NCBI GenBank assembly: GCA_963576725.1
Contig: OY755241.1
Span: 2,852,001-2,916,000 of the forward strand
Source: Azorinus chamasolen
Lineage: Eukaryota; Mollusca; Bivalvia; Cardiida; Solecurtidae
DNA: 64,000 nt
Direction: 5' to 3'
The first letter of the stretch is position 1; each line of letters begins with the position of its first letter. A program made the translations under genes and the position numbers. Below, in pieces: positions 21,924-31,658 of the stretch. The notes beneath the pieces were generated by a model, which ran no database searches, was not told the origin of the DNA, and saw nothing but the letters and a program-made list of their open reading frames with translations.

Positions 21924-22137
21924 CCCATTCAATCATAGGCTATTTTTAGACCCAACCTCTTTGAATTAACCTACACAAAAAGGAGCATTTACTAGAAAAT
22001 AAGGTATGGTAACTTTTAGAATTGTGCAGTTTTGAAACCATGGTGATAAATAGAGCAGATGTTCTTTTCAGCACAATGTTTTCAAAAATTGACTTAATTT
22101 GACAGAGGTGTTAAAGGTGTCAATATGAGGGAATGGG
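21924..22137 (+). mobile_element. Family B TTAA-MITE with a decayed hairpin
   Basis: It begins CCCATTCAATCATAGGC after TTAA and ends TATGAGGGAATGGG before TTAA. The left hairpin arm is present (ACCATGGTGATAAATAGAGC) but the right arm is largely gone. Confidence 0.75.
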
Positions 22138-22140
22138 TTA

Positions 22141-22200
22141 AGATGGTAGCCAGAATTTTGTGACTCTTTAGAATCGTCTCTTGCTGGTCAAAACAGTCTT
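22141..22200. mobile_element. Family D hairpin fragment
   Basis: TTTGTGACTCTTTAGAATCG is half of the D hairpin. No ends are seen. Confidence 0.35.
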
Positions 22201-22215
22201 TGATAGAGATCTTAA

Positions 22216-22457
22216 CCCTTTTCTTGCTGAATTTTAAAATACATTTCTCCTTCTTTACCCATGCCCTGTTGTATAATTACATATATCTTCACTGTGTACA
22301 AGTATTTCGCTGTGCAATCACTGCTGTGGAGTGCACTGGTTGCACAATCAACTTGTAAATAGTGCAGACCCTGATGAGACAGCTCCTGCAGGAGCTGTCT
22401 CATCTGGGTCTTCACTATTTACAGGTAGGTATATTGACATGAACAGCAAGCGAAGGG
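22216..22457 (-). mobile_element. Family C TTAA-MITE, copy 3
   Basis: Complete, TTAA on both sides (22212-22215, 22458-22461). The ends are CCCTTTTCTTGCTG and AGCAAGCGAAGGG. Both strands carry ORFs of about 70 codons because of the palindrome; the same ORFs recur in other C copies and are not genes. Confidence 0.92.
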
Positions 22458-22479
22458 TTAAAACTCTTTCAGCCCTTAA

Positions 22480-22656
22480 CCCATTCCTCCATATGCTATT
22501 TTTAGACCCAACCTCTTTGAATGAATCTACCCAAAAGGAGCATTAACTAGAGAAAAGAAAAATGTTAAGAATTATGTAGTATTGACACCATTGTGACAAC
22601 CTTTAGAGCAATTTGCTCCTATGAGGCGTAGAAAGGCATATTTATGGAGGAAAGGG
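22480..22656 (+). mobile_element. Family B TTAA-MITE, internally deleted
   Basis: It begins CCCATTCCTCCATATGC. One hairpin arm is lost (ATTTGCTCCTATGAGGCG). Its right TTAA (22657-22660) is shared with the next element. Confidence 0.75.
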
Positions 22657-22660
22657 TTAA

Positions 22661-22895
22661 CCCTTTACTCCATTCTACACTTTGCAAACAGAGTTAGACC
22701 CAAATCAGACAGCTCCAATTAAAGCCGTCTGATCAGGGTCTGCTCTGTTTGCTTATGATATCTTATATATAGATATGATTCTACAGTTTCTGCCATGGCC
22801 AAAAAGTCACATGTCCATGAGCTATTATAACAAATTAATCTAATTAATATTCTTGACATCATCATTTCTTACATGAATATTCATGGAGTAAAGAG
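22661..22895 (+). mobile_element. Family A TTAA-MITE abutting family B
   Basis: It begins CCCTTTACTCCATTC. The hairpin loop is changed (ACAGCTCCAATTAAAGCCGT). It ends CATGGAGTAAAGAG then TTTAA. Confidence 0.82.
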
Positions 22896-22925
22896 TTTAA
22901 GTAATTGGTGATTTACATTTGCAAA

Positions 22926-23150
22926 CAGTTTGGATCCAGATGAAATATCAAGTAACTCAGTCTGACACTCTGATATTTTAACCTTTTACTACACTTCTTT
23001 GTAAACAGAGTAGACCCAGATCTGTAGGAGCCGTCTGATCAGGGTCTGCTCTGTTTGCTAATATGATATAATATAGACACATGATTCTACAGTTTCCCCG
23101 ATGGCCAAAATTTACTGTGTCCATGTGCTATTATAACAACTGATCTAAAT
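22926..23150 (+). mobile_element. Solo core remnant, then family A lacking half of the left arm
   Basis: At 22926 ACAGTTTGGATCCAGATGAA is a solo core of the second type. From 22982 CCTTTTACTACACTTC leads to AGACCCAGATC joined directly to TGTAGGAGCCGTCTGATCAG, so the inner left arm is deleted up to the hairpin centre. Confidence 0.7.
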
Positions 23151-23152
23151 AA

Positions 23153-23394
23153 CCCTTTCCCTGTTCTATATTTAGGCCATTTTTCAGTATCTACTGAATA
23201 TTCATTAACAAAATAGTTATAAAGAAATATGGAAGGTGGAACATTGTAACTATTTCAGAAAGTAAAGAAACAGATCTTTCAAATTCCACTAGCAAACAGA
23301 GCAGACCCTGATCAGATGGCTCCTCTAGGAGCCGTCTGATCTGGGTCTACTCTGTTTGCAAATGCGTGAAAATGTGTTTATATGAGGGAAAGGG
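23153..23394 (-). mobile_element. Family A TTAA-MITE
   Basis: It begins CCCTTTCCCTGTTCTATA, includes TATGGAAGGTGGAACATTGT and a hairpin centred on GATGGCTCCTCTAGGAGCCGTC. Its right TTAA (23395-23398) is shared with family C copy 4. Confidence 0.87.
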
Positions 23395-23398
23395 TTAA

Positions 23399-23641
23399 CC
23401 CTTCGCTTGCTATTCACGTCAATATACCTACCTGTAAATAGTGAAGACCCAGATGAGACAGCTCCTGCAGGAGCTGTCTCATCAGGGTCTGCACTATTTA
23501 CAAGTTGACTGTGCAACCAGTGCACTCCACAGCAGTGATTGCACAGTGAAATACTTGTACACAGTGAAGATATAATGTAATTATACAACAGGGCATGGGT
23601 AAAGAAGGAGAAATGTATTTTAAAATTCAGCAAGCGAAGGG
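23399..23641 (+). mobile_element. Family C TTAA-MITE, copy 4
   Basis: Complete: CCCTTCGCTTGCTATTCACG to CAGCAAGCGAAGGG, TTAA on both sides. The hairpin retains the typical arm mismatch (CCCAGATG left, CATCAGGG right). Confidence 0.93.
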
Positions 23642-23790
23642 TTAATATTGATAATGTCATTATTTCTTACATGGATATTCATGGAGTATTATAAGGGTTA
23701 AATAATTAATGAAACACAATGGCTTTGAAGTGACTATAAGTCTCTACTTGCAACATGTTTTAAAAGTGCCTAACAATTACATAAGTTAGT

Positions 23791-23920
23791 TTATTTTGTA
23801 TCACAGGGGCATTTTTCGATATAAGTTCAAATTGACAATCTTCATAATAATGATCGAACATAACATATACCAAGTTTTATTATATTATTTTATGCGTTCA
23901 TTGTAGGGACTTCCTCTTTA
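23791..23920 (+). mobile_element. Fragment of the TGTAGGGAC MITE (family I)
   Basis: GTATCACAGGGGCATTTTTC, GATATAAGTTCAAATTG and CATTGTAGGGACTTCCTCTT match the right part of the complete copy at 61494-61995. Confidence 0.7.
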
Positions 23921-24086
23921 ACAAATTTGGTAGAGTGTCATCTAAGCAACATTTCTGCAAAAGAAATTTGAAATCAGCTTTCAATATGGGTTTCCCAATT
24001 GACATTCCTGCAAAATTATATTCAAATCTGGCTGATGGTTCCAGGAGAAAATTCTTCAGAGTTTCATTAAAGTCGTATAAGTTTTA

Positions 24087-24215
24087 ACCCTTTCCTTCAT
24101 ATAAATGCCTTTTGTCACCTATCTCCAAGACCGATATTTATACTAAATTTAGCGTCCGGTTAAGAGAGGTTTTACTGTAGTATAAATATCGATCTTGGAG
24201 ACAGAATGGCAGGCT
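24087..24215. mobile_element. Chimeric family A end joined to a family E fragment
   Basis: CCCTTTCCTTCATATAAATG (family A left end) runs directly into GTCACCTATCTCCAAGACCG and GGTTAAGAGAGGTTTTACTG (family E right part). An inverted E piece follows (ATCGATCTTGGAGACAG). Confidence 0.5.
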
Positions 24216-24310
24216 CAATGCAGGGCGCATAACTTCTTCTCTACTATAATTCCAGTTTAGAGGGATTTTACTGTACTATTTTACAGAGCAAGAGATGAAT
24301 ACTACAAACC

Positions 24311-24480
24311 CCTTTATGTTGTGACCTCTCTTTAGAATCGTCTCCAAGAGACAATTCTAAAGCGTGATCAAGACATAGAGTTTGATCATACTTTATTATA
24401 TCATGAGCAAATAGAGCAGACCCTGATTAGACAGCACCTACTCCATTTGTAAAGTTGCATCTATGGAGTAATGCGTTATA
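24311..24480. mobile_element. Family D hairpin plus truncated family A
   Basis: TTGTGACCTCTCTTTAGAAT...GACAATTCTAAAGCGTGATC is the D hairpin. From 24395 ATGAGCAAATAGAGCAGACC and CTACTCCATTTG are a family A core with most of one arm missing. Confidence 0.5.
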
Positions 24481-24551
24481 AAAATAGATAGACAATGAAA
24501 ACCATTTTTTTGTTAATCCAGCCTGATTTAATGAGATAATGATGAAATCTG

Positions 24552-24712
24552 CCAATTTGTCACTCTAAAAATGAAACTATTATACAACAAATACCACATC
24601 TTACCAAATTTTCACTCTTAAAATGAAACTATTATACAACAAATACCATATCTTAATGAATTTGTCACTCTAAAAATGAAACTAGTATACAACAATAATA
24701 CCATATTCTTAC
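24552..24712 (-). repeat. Three tandem copies (about 58 bp) of intron sequence next to a splice donor
   Basis: On the plus strand TTGTCACTCTAAAAATGAAA then ATACAACAAATACCATATCT recurs three times. The copy next to the candidate exon contains its donor (CTTACC at 24708-24713). The first copy also ends CTTACC, giving a decoy donor; the middle copy has lost the GT (CTTAAT). Confidence 0.7.
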
Positions 24713-24832
24713 CGAATCTTCTTTGTCATGAACAGGGTGCTCCTCTCGTAGATGGACCCGGAAAGGCCGAGTCCTGGATTTATACCTGGCCATCGGCATC
24801 AAGTCGGTAATTACGATGATTGCATCCTTGCT
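24713..24832 (-). CDS. Candidate internal coding exon, 40 codons, protein not recognised
   Basis: On the minus strand TTTCTATTTTCAG precedes the exon and GTAAGAATATGG follows it, a good acceptor and a near-consensus donor. The 120-bp interval is open in phase 0 at both ends. It starts SKDAIIVITDLM, continues PMARYKSRTRPFRVHLREE and ends VHDKEDS. The run is rich in charged residues, higher in GC than its surroundings and free of the local repeats. No partner exon was found in the window, so the gene must use introns reaching beyond it, or this is an isolated relic. I do not recognise the family. Confidence 0.5.
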
Positions 24833-24943
24833 CTGAAAATAGAAACTCCACTGATTAAAACCAGCATACTTGTAAAACTCAATTAGATATTCAGCAATCA
24901 ACGCCTGTTGTAACACTGAAAATGCTTTCGGTCCATCATTTAA

Positions 24944-25166
24944 CCCTTTCCCTGTTCAATATTCATGTAAACATGTATGACATCTGATGAATATTTATTA
25001 GCTGCATTTGCTTTGACATACCCCGGTATGCTGTAGAATCAGATCTATATCATGTCAATAGCAATTTACAGAGCAGACCCTGATCAGACGGCTCCTATAG
25101 GAGCCATCTGATCTGGGTCACCTCTGTTTGTAAATGCATGAAATAGCGTTTATATGAAGGAAAGTG
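24944..25166 (-). mobile_element. Family A TTAA-MITE
   Basis: TTAA at 24940-24943 and 25167-25170. It begins CCCTTTCCCTGTTCAATA, has a hairpin GACGGCTCCTATAGGAGCCATC and ends GAAGGAAAGTG. Confidence 0.85.
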
Positions 25167-25170
25167 TTAA

Positions 25171-25412
25171 CCCTTTCCCTCATATAAATGTGTTTTCACG
25201 CATCTGCAAACAGAGTAGACCCAGATCAAACGGCTCCTAGAGGAGCCGTCTGATCAGGGTCTACTCTGTTTGCTAATAGAATTTCAAAGCTCTGTGTCTT
25301 TACTTTCTAAAATGGCTACAATATTCCAATTTGCATATTTCGTTATAACTATTTTGTCCATGAATATTCAGTAGGTATTGAAATTTGAAATAAACATAGA
25401 ACAGGGAAAGTG
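25171..25412 (+). mobile_element. Family A TTAA-MITE abutting the previous copy
   Basis: It shares TTAA 25167-25170 with the upstream element. It begins CCCTTTCCCTCATATAAATG, with hairpin centre CGGCTCCTAGAGGAGCCG, and ends ACATAGAACAGGGAAAGTG before TTAA. Confidence 0.88.
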
Positions 25413-25471
25413 TTAAACATTTACAAAATGATTGTATCCAGATAAGCTACACTGTAGCTCTAGACAACTGT

Positions 25472-26116
25472 GTAGACTCTGAGCTCCTCTCTAAGCTCCT
25501 CTCTGAGCTCCTCTCTGAGCTCCTCTCTGAGCTCCTCTCTAAGCTCCTCTCTGAGCTCCTCTCTAAGTTCCTCTCTGAGCTCCTCTCTAAGCTCCTCTCT
25601 GAGCTCCTCTCTAAGCTCCTCTCTGAGCTCCTCTCTAAGCTCCTCTCTGAGCTCCTCTCTAAGCTCCTCTCTGAGCTCCTCTCTAAGCTCCTCTCTAAGC
25701 TCCTCTCTGAGCTCCTCTCTGAGCTCCTCTCTGAGCTCCTCTCTGAGCTCCTCTCTAAGTTCCTCTCTGAGCTCCTCTCTGAGCTCCTCTCTGAGCTCCT
25801 CTCTAAGTTCCTCTCTGAGCTCCTCTCTAAGCTCCTCTCTGAGCTCCTCTCTAAGTTCCTCTCTGAGCTCCTCTCTAAGTTCCTCTCTGAGCTCCTCTCT
25901 GAGCTCCTCTCTAAGCTCCTCTCTGAGCTCCTCTCTAAGCTCCTCTCTGAGCTCCTCTCTAAGCTCCTCTCTGAGCTCCTCTCTAAGCTCCTCTCTGAGC
26001 TCCTCTCTAAGCTCCTCTCTGAGCTCCTCTCTAAGCTCCTCTCTGAGCTCCTCTCTAAGCTCCTCTAGCTCCTCTCTAAGCTCCTCTAGCTCCTCTCTGA
26101 GCTCCTCTCTAAGCAT
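25472..26116 (-). repeat. 12-bp minisatellite (GAGCTCCTCTCT), about 53 units, open on the minus strand
   Basis: Units are GAGCTCCTCTCT, AAGCTCCTCTCT and AAGTTCCTCTCT, often alternating as a 24-bp pair. Two 6-bp shorter units lie near 26070-26095. The minus strand has a 218-codon ORF from ATG at 26114-26116 made of (REEL)n with a short VYTVV tail. All variants are synonymous in that frame, and also in the plus frame reading (SSSL)n. The flanks (TGTAGACTCTGAGCTCCT left, GACCTACTCTTTTGGCAAAT right) look like the two arms of a hairpin core, so the array probably expanded from GCTCCT. A real protein is unlikely. Confidence 0.85.
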
Positions 26117-26294
26117 CCCTGTGACCTACTCTTTTGGCAAATGCCTGTACACTCATTTTTCCACATTGAAACGGACACTATAGGTTTTCTCAAATTTGTT
26201 TCAAAAGCTAATCAAAATATCAAATGTTTTGGATATTGATGCAGCAATTTGTGTTTCTAAGTTTGCAGAAAGTTTAATCCTAATTTAAACTGTA

Positions 26295-26460
26295 TAGATA
26301 CACCATACCTTTGCAAATATAGTAAACTCAGAAAAGATGGTCCTGTAGAAGCTGTCTTATCAAGGTCTGCTCTGTTTGCTTTTAGAAATAACATGGTTAA
26401 TCTGATTCTACAGTCTGTCATTGCCCAAAATTCCTGTGTTCACTATAAAAAATCATCTAA
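26295..26460 (+). mobile_element. Family A, degraded
   Basis: ACCTTTGCAAATATAGTAAA, GATGGTCCTGTAGAAGCTGTC and GTCTGCTCTGTTTGCTTTTA are core remnants. The left end is lost. Confidence 0.55.
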
Positions 26461-26464
26461 TTAA

Positions 26465-26706
26465 CCCTTTCCCTCATATCAATGTGTTTTCACACATTTG
26501 CAAACAGAGTAGACCCAGATTAGATGGCTCCTATAGGAGCTGTCTAATCAGCATTTGCTCTGTTTGCTAATGGACTTTGATAGATCTGTGTCTTTACTTT
26601 CTAAAATGGGTACAATGTTCCATCTTCCATATTTCATTATTACTATTTTGTCTAGGAATATTCAGTAGGTATTTAAATTTGGACTAAACATGGAACAGGG
26701 AAAGGG
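26465..26706 (+). mobile_element. Family A TTAA-MITE with paired arm change
   Basis: Complete between TTAA 26461-26464 and 26707-26710, from CCCTTTCCCTCATATCAATG to GGAACAGGGAAAGGG. The arms read GATTAGA and TCTAATC where the consensus has GATCAGA and TCTGATC, a compensated change. Confidence 0.9.
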
Positions 26707-26763
26707 TTAATACTATTAATTGTAATTGTTTCTTTCATGAAAAATCACGGAGTAAATGGTCAA

Positions 26764-26974
26764 CCCATTCTCTCATAGGCTATTTTGGGCCCAACCTCTT
26801 CTGAACAAATCTACTGAAGAGGAACATTTACTAGAAAATGGAAAACTTTAGAATTGTGTAGCTTTGGAACCATTGCGATAGAGCATTTGCTCCTTATAAA
26901 GGAGCTTTAATGCTCTGTTAATCGCAACCAGGTTTCAAAAAGGGACTTCTACAGAGGCGTCAAAATGGGGTAAA
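26764..26974 (+). mobile_element. Family B, diverged
   Basis: It begins ACCCATTCTCTCATAGGC and has a hairpin with an enlarged loop (GAGCATTTGCTCCTTATAAA...). The right end GTCAAAATGGGGTAAA is degraded. Confidence 0.65.
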
Positions 26975-27307
26975 AAAATTACTGCATGTTTTCCATGGCA
27001 TTTAAGCCATTTATACTGCATGTAGGGCTAACCCTGTGCAGATTTTATCTGATTTTCTTGGTGGGTGCCCATGATTCTTGAACGGTGCCAACACTTTGGA
27101 TGTCCTGACAGGTCTATTTGGCAGATTGGCAGACCGTACAAGTACAAGTTTTGGGATATGGCATGTGTTCTTGCTTATCTTTGCTTTGTTCATCTGAAAG
27201 TCACTTTAATATAACACCGCATTCATGAGCATTGCATGCTGTTGCTAAGTGACCTGTTATATGTGCAAAACACTTATTTACCATGTAGTTATTACCTCCC
27301 AAGTTAA

Positions 27308-27662
27308 CCCTTTCCTTCATATAAACATGTTTACGCATTTGCAAACAGAGTAGATCCAGATCAGACGGCTACATAGGAGCCCTCTGATCAGCATCTAGAT
27401 CTATTCTGTTTGCTTATGGTATCTTATGTCATGCTTATGATGTCATTATTTCTAAAATGAATAGTAACCCTTTCCCTGTTCTATATATATTCCAAATTTC
27501 AATACCTACTGACTATTCATGGACAAAATTGTTATATTGAAAAATGGAAGGTGGAACATTGTAGCCATGCTAGAAAGTAAAGAAATAGATCTATTGAATT
27601 CCATTAGCAAAATTCCATATTCCAAAATTAATGTGTGAAAACGCATTTATATGAAGGAAAGG
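27308..27662. mobile_element. Two family A copies, both internally deleted
   Basis: 27308-27466 (+): CCCTTTCCTTCATATAAACA, hairpin GACGGCTACATAGGAGCCCTC, most of the right half missing. 27469-27662 (-): CCCTTTCCCTGTTCTATA to GAAGGAAAGGG, with the whole hairpin core deleted between CCATTAGCAAA and TGTGTGAAAACGC. Confidence 0.72.
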
Positions 27663-27811
27663 GTTAACCACTGAAAGAGTTAATAATGTCGAGTACAAAT
27701 TCACTCATTTTCATTCGTAATGACAGTTTCCCATGCTTGTCAAGCTAACTATAACATCTATTTACTAAATAATACAATTAATTAGGCAATCTGCACCAAG
27801 AATTACAAAAT

Positions 27812-28041
27812 ACATTCCTTCATATTGACATATTTAGACTCCTCTATAAAAGTTACTTTTTGAAACCAATATGATAAATAGAGCATAAATTGTTCCATAT
27901 ATAGGAGCAAATGCTCTATTTATCACAATGGTTTCAAAACTACACAATTCTAAAATGTTCCTTTTCTCTAGTAAACGCTCCTTTTCAGTAGATTTATTCA
28001 AAGAGTTAGGGTCTAAAAATAGCCTATCGAGGGAATGGATT
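27812..28041 (-). mobile_element. Family B MITE
   Basis: It begins TTCCTTCATATTGACATATT, has hairpin arms ACCAATATGATAAATAGAGC and GCTCTATTTATCACAATGG, and ends CCTATCGAGGGAATGGATTAA. Confidence 0.75.
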
Positions 28042-28196
28042 AAAGAAGGTGATACAATAGTGTTGCGCTAAGCTGTCTAGCAGTAAGTCAAGCACTGACT
28101 GGAATTACCAATAATCTGGCTTATCTGTTACCAAGGTACCAAAAATAGAGCTCTACCAGTATGAGCTGAACTGTTTTTATAGGTTTAGCAATTTAA

Positions 28197-28382
28197 CCCT
28201 TTCCCTCATATAAACGTGTGATCACTTGGTCTGCTCTGTTTGCTTATGGAATTGGGTAGACCTATTTCTTTAGTTTCTAAAATGACTACAATGTTCCACC
28301 TTACGTTTTTAATTATAACTATTTTGTCCATGAATATTCAGTAGGTATCAAAATTTGGAATAAACATAGAACAGGGAAAGGG
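28197..28382 (+). mobile_element. Family A lacking the left hairpin arm
   Basis: CCCTTTCCCTCATATAAACG joins directly to TGTGATCACTTGGTCTGCTC, so the left arm and loop are gone. The right part is complete to GAACAGGGAAAGGG. TTAA at 28193-28196 and 28383-28386. Confidence 0.82.
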
Positions 28383-28386
28383 TTAA

Positions 28387-28572
28387 CCCTTAATGTGGGG
28401 CAATCAAGTATTACAAGACCTTTGCAAACAGTGTAATCTGGATCAAAGGGCTCCTGAAAGAGCCCTTTGATCAGGGTCTGCATTGTGTAAATGTGTCATA
28501 ACAATAATTGTTCTTCTGTGATAATTTGAATTTGGATATATTATTTTTCATTAATATTCAGTAGATTAAAGG
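28387..28572 (+). mobile_element. Family G element with a distinct compensated hairpin
   Basis: It shares TTAA 28383-28386 with the previous copy. The hairpin reads GATCAAAGGGCTCC, TGAA, AGAGCCCTTTGATC, so the inner arms differ from other copies yet still pair. The right end is degraded. Confidence 0.6.
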
Positions 28573-29033
28573 TTCAACTTTTACTTCATGTATATAAATA
28601 TGCCTTTTTTTTTTTTCAAACAGTGTAGACTCAGATCACACACAATTTCTGTCTGACCAGTGTCTACTTTGTTTGCTTTTTTGAATAGATAAGATTCTAT
28701 GTTATTTTGTTTGCTTTTTTTAATAGATCAGATTCTATGTTATTTGTTTGCTTTTTTAAAAGTTCAGATTCTATGTAATGTGTTTGCTTTTTTGAATAGC
28801 TCAGATTCTATATTATTTGTTTGCTTTTTTGAATAGCTCAGATTCTATGTTATTTGTTTGCTTTTTTGAATAGATCAGATTCTATATTATTTGTTTGCTT
28901 TTTTTGAATAGCTCAGATTCTATGTTATTTGTTTGTTTTCTGAATAGCTCAGATTCTATGTTATTTGTTTGCTTTTTTGAATAGCTCAGATTCTATGTTA
29001 TTTGTTAGCTTGTTTCTGATATGGTAAAGGATT
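28573..29033 (+). repeat. Core-derived satellite of about 36 bp, nine or so copies
   Basis: A degraded core (AAACAGTGTAGACTCAGATC...TGTCTACTTTGTTTGC) continues into repeats of TTTGCTTTTTTGAATAGCTC then AGATTCTATGTTATTTG. The unit is the sequence normally found once just right of a family A core. It ends ATGGTAAAGGATTAA. Confidence 0.85.
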
Positions 29034-29269
29034 AAATTAAGTAATCTGTAGAAAACAATGTCCAATTCCAGTTTAAAAAATGTCTAAATAATCTTCAGTA
29101 TATATTTTTCTCTGGTCATACTCATAAAGTGCAAAATGGCAAGTACCTTGGTGTCTTCTTTGTGCAATGTTTATAACAAATTTGAATTTAAAACCATGTT
29201 ATCAGAATGGTTCTGGAACATCATTTTAAAATGCGTCAGCATGAGGGAATGGGTAAAGAAGCCACCTGC

Positions 29270-29356
29270 CTTAAAAGGTCTGAATCTCTAGGAGCCATCT
29301 GATCTGGGTCTAGTCTGTTTGCAAATGCGTGAAAACACATTTATATGAGGGAAAGG
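29270..29356 (-). mobile_element. Family A half copy
   Basis: It starts at the hairpin centre (CTCTAGGAGCCATCTGATC) and runs to ATATGAGGGAAAGGGTTAA. The other half is missing. Confidence 0.65.
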
Positions 29357-29679
29357 GTTAAAGGTTTGAATCATTTTTTACTACATGTCCGGTTTAGAGA
29401 TATTTCAATGTACATTGTACAATATAGTTCAATGTAAGAAATAATTGGTATGTTGTGTGCTTAGATAAATGTGTTCTTACGGTCATAAACAGTTTGGAGC
29501 CACATGTGAGGTCACCTGATTAAGATCCAAACCGTTGAACATTAGATTTAGGAAATAGACAAACTAGTTAATGTGAAATGTCAGTTATTACAAATTTCGA
29601 CTAGAGGAATTATTTGCTTAACATGCTAAAGGTATTTGGATGTCTTGATTTTGTGTATCGTGTTTGATTCGTGACGCGA

Positions 29680-29775
29680 ATATGATTTTATGCCCTTGCT
29701 CATATAACTGCATGTATACGATGTACGTTTGTATAAGTCTTCAATAAAAATCTGTTCTGTTCTGTTCTGTATATT
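29680..29775 (+). mobile_element. LINE-like 3' end with (TTCTG)n tail
   Basis: TTCAATAAAAATCTGTTCTGTTCTG has an AATAAA-like signal followed by a pentanucleotide tail. CR1/RTE-type LINEs in molluscs often end in short tandem tails. Nothing of the coding region is present. Confidence 0.45.
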
Positions 29776-29904
29776 TCTTTGAATAATGCTCACAATTCTC
29801 TCTAAATATACTGCAATAAATAAGGAATATTTAATAGGAAAGCTCTCAAGTATTACAGTAAATATCACTAACCCGAAACAGTTTTAGCAAAGATGAATTG
29901 AGAA

Positions 29905-30020
29905 CTCACTTTTGTTTGACGGGTAGCTGCTTACTGCAGGGTGACAGTCATACAGAAAACTCTTAGATGAGCATGACTTTCACCCTACATAAAGCTTCCA
30001 GTTGTCCTAAAGACCGATAA
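29905..30020. mobile_element. Family E core fragment
   Basis: GGTAGCTGCTTACTGCAGGG pairs with CACCCTACATAAAGCTTCC. The TA-flanked ends are missing. Confidence 0.5.
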
Positions 30021-30039
30021 TAATATCTATTTGAGCGTT

Positions 30040-30507
30040 TGGAATAGCGATGTTGTACTGTATATATACACATCTCTGCTTTTGATAAAATCAGATTGGT
30101 GAGTGAGTGAGTGAGTGAGTGAGTTGGGTTTTACGGCACTGCGACACTAAATAGGTCATATAGTGCCAATGACGAAAACTATGATGAAATTATGAAAATC
30201 AATAAAATCAAATCAGATTGGTATGTGTCGCTCCACTGAAAATATAGACAGACGGTTTTGAGAACATTCCATTAAGACAGACAGAAAGTGTCCTGTACAT
30301 GTATATGAAAATTGTATTGAATATGAGATCCATACCTTTATAAAATGTACTATTCATAATGATCTTCGAAATCCCTTATTTGAATCGGCAAAATACATTA
30401 ATACTGCTTTTAACAATTTGGAGTCAATAGACCAATTTACATTTCTGTTTGTATCAGAGAAACTAGAACTTTTGTATGTCCCGGTGACAATTAGAAGCTC
30501 TAGGTAG
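30040..30507 (+). pseudogene. LINE reverse transcriptase C-terminus (ORF2 remnant)
   Basis: From TGT at 30289 a 72-codon frame runs to TAG at 30505-30507. It contains NCIEYEIHTFIKCTIHNDLR, which fits the Cys-containing C-terminal region of mollusc CR1/Jockey-type LINEs. Upstream of 30289 the match (DGFENIPLRQ) continues in another frame, so there is a frameshift, and stops occur further upstream. A 109-bp insertion (30101-30209) interrupts it. The polymerase catalytic motifs are not in this fragment. Confidence 0.6.
30101..30209 (+). mobile_element. Short retroelement (SINE-like) with exact 13-bp target duplication
   Basis: It begins with (GAGT)n, then TGGGTTTTACGGCACTGCGA and AAATAGGTCATATAGTGCCA, and ends AAAATCAATAAAATC. 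AAATCAGATTGGT occurs immediately on both sides (30088-30100 and 30210-30222). Variable-length duplications with an A-rich end are typical of LINE-driven insertion. No Pol III boxes were clear. Confidence 0.75.
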
Positions 30508-30614
30508 AAATCTACCAGAGTGGTCTTATTTTATAAGTTTCAGATTTAGATCTAGATATAAATATACTGAGCTCCGACTGAAACTGGAATATTCTATTAT
30601 GAGATTCACCTCTA

Positions 30615-30690
30615 ACCCCCCCCCCCCCCCTCCCCCCCCCCCCCCTTCTTTTGGTTTTTATTGCATTTTCTGGACTTTTTTTTTTTTATT
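30615..30690. repeat. Poly-C tract followed by T-rich tract
   Basis: A C run broken by single T, then a T run. It has no ORF and may be collapsed or error-prone in assembly. Confidence 0.8.
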
Positions 30691-30747
30691 TTTTCCCGAC
30701 AATGTGTACGCAGTTGTGTTTTTGTGTACAGGTAGCTACGCGCCTGA

Positions 30748-30906
30748 CAGGTGTTTTTGGCCATGGCAGAAACTGTAGAATCTGATCTGCATTATTTCAT
30801 AAGCAAACAGAGCAGACCCTGAACAGATAGTTCCTACAGGAGTCATCTGATCTGGGTCTACTCAGTGTTTGCTAAGTTGTAAAAAGGCATACTTATGGGG
30901 TAACGG
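30748..30906 (-). mobile_element. Family A, one end truncated
   Basis: GGCCATGGCAGAAACTGTAG, hairpin ATAGTTCCTACAGGAGTC, end GGGTAACGGG. Its TTAA (30908-30911) is shared with the next family B copy. Confidence 0.72.
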
Positions 30907-30911
30907 GTTAA

Positions 30912-31126
30912 CCCATTACCTCATAGGCTATTCTTAGATACAACCACTTTGAATAAATCTACCGAAAAGGAGCATTAACTAGAGAAAAGGAAACTTTTAG
31001 AATTTTGTAGTTTGAAACCATTGTGATAAATAGAGCATTTACTCCTATAGGAGCAAATGCTCCGTTTTTCACAATGGTTTCACAAAGTGACTTTTACAGA
31101 GTCGTCAAAAGTCGTCAATATGAGGT
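30912..31126 (+). mobile_element. Family B TTAA-MITE
   Basis: CCCATTACCTCATAGGC to TCAATATGAGGTCAG. The hairpin is near-perfect (CCATTGTGATAAATAGAGCA, centre GCTCCTATAGGAGC). Confidence 0.82.
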
Positions 31127-31658
31127 CAGAGTTCACATATAAACATTATAAACTCTTTGACCAGATTGTTCCAAAACCCTGCATGTGACTTTTGTATTTC
31201 CACTTGAAAACTGAAAAAAAATTAGTGGAAGCTGACCTACATGCATTGTTCCATTTCTAGTCAGTTCAGCTGGATTGAAAGAAAAAAAGTGAGAGTACTT
31301 CATTACATTCTCGTATTTTGTTTGTTGCAACATCACCATAATATATATTAACCATAGTATTGCAAATTGAAAACTAAAAACAAAAAGACAGATGACCCAT
31401 TCTGATCTGGATCTACACTGTTCACAAGTGCCAATTCACACTCATTCCTCCCACATTCAAAGGTTATTTCTACATGATGATACCAGATGTGAAATCTAAG
31501 ATACAATTTTATAGGTTTATCCTACAATAAAATACTTCATGAGAAAATAACAGATTTAACTTTTTCCACACAAGGTATTAACTGTAGCCTGAAAAATGGT
31601 TGTCTGCTATATGTACCATTTCCAAAATAAACCCTATACGCCATAAATACACCTTTAA

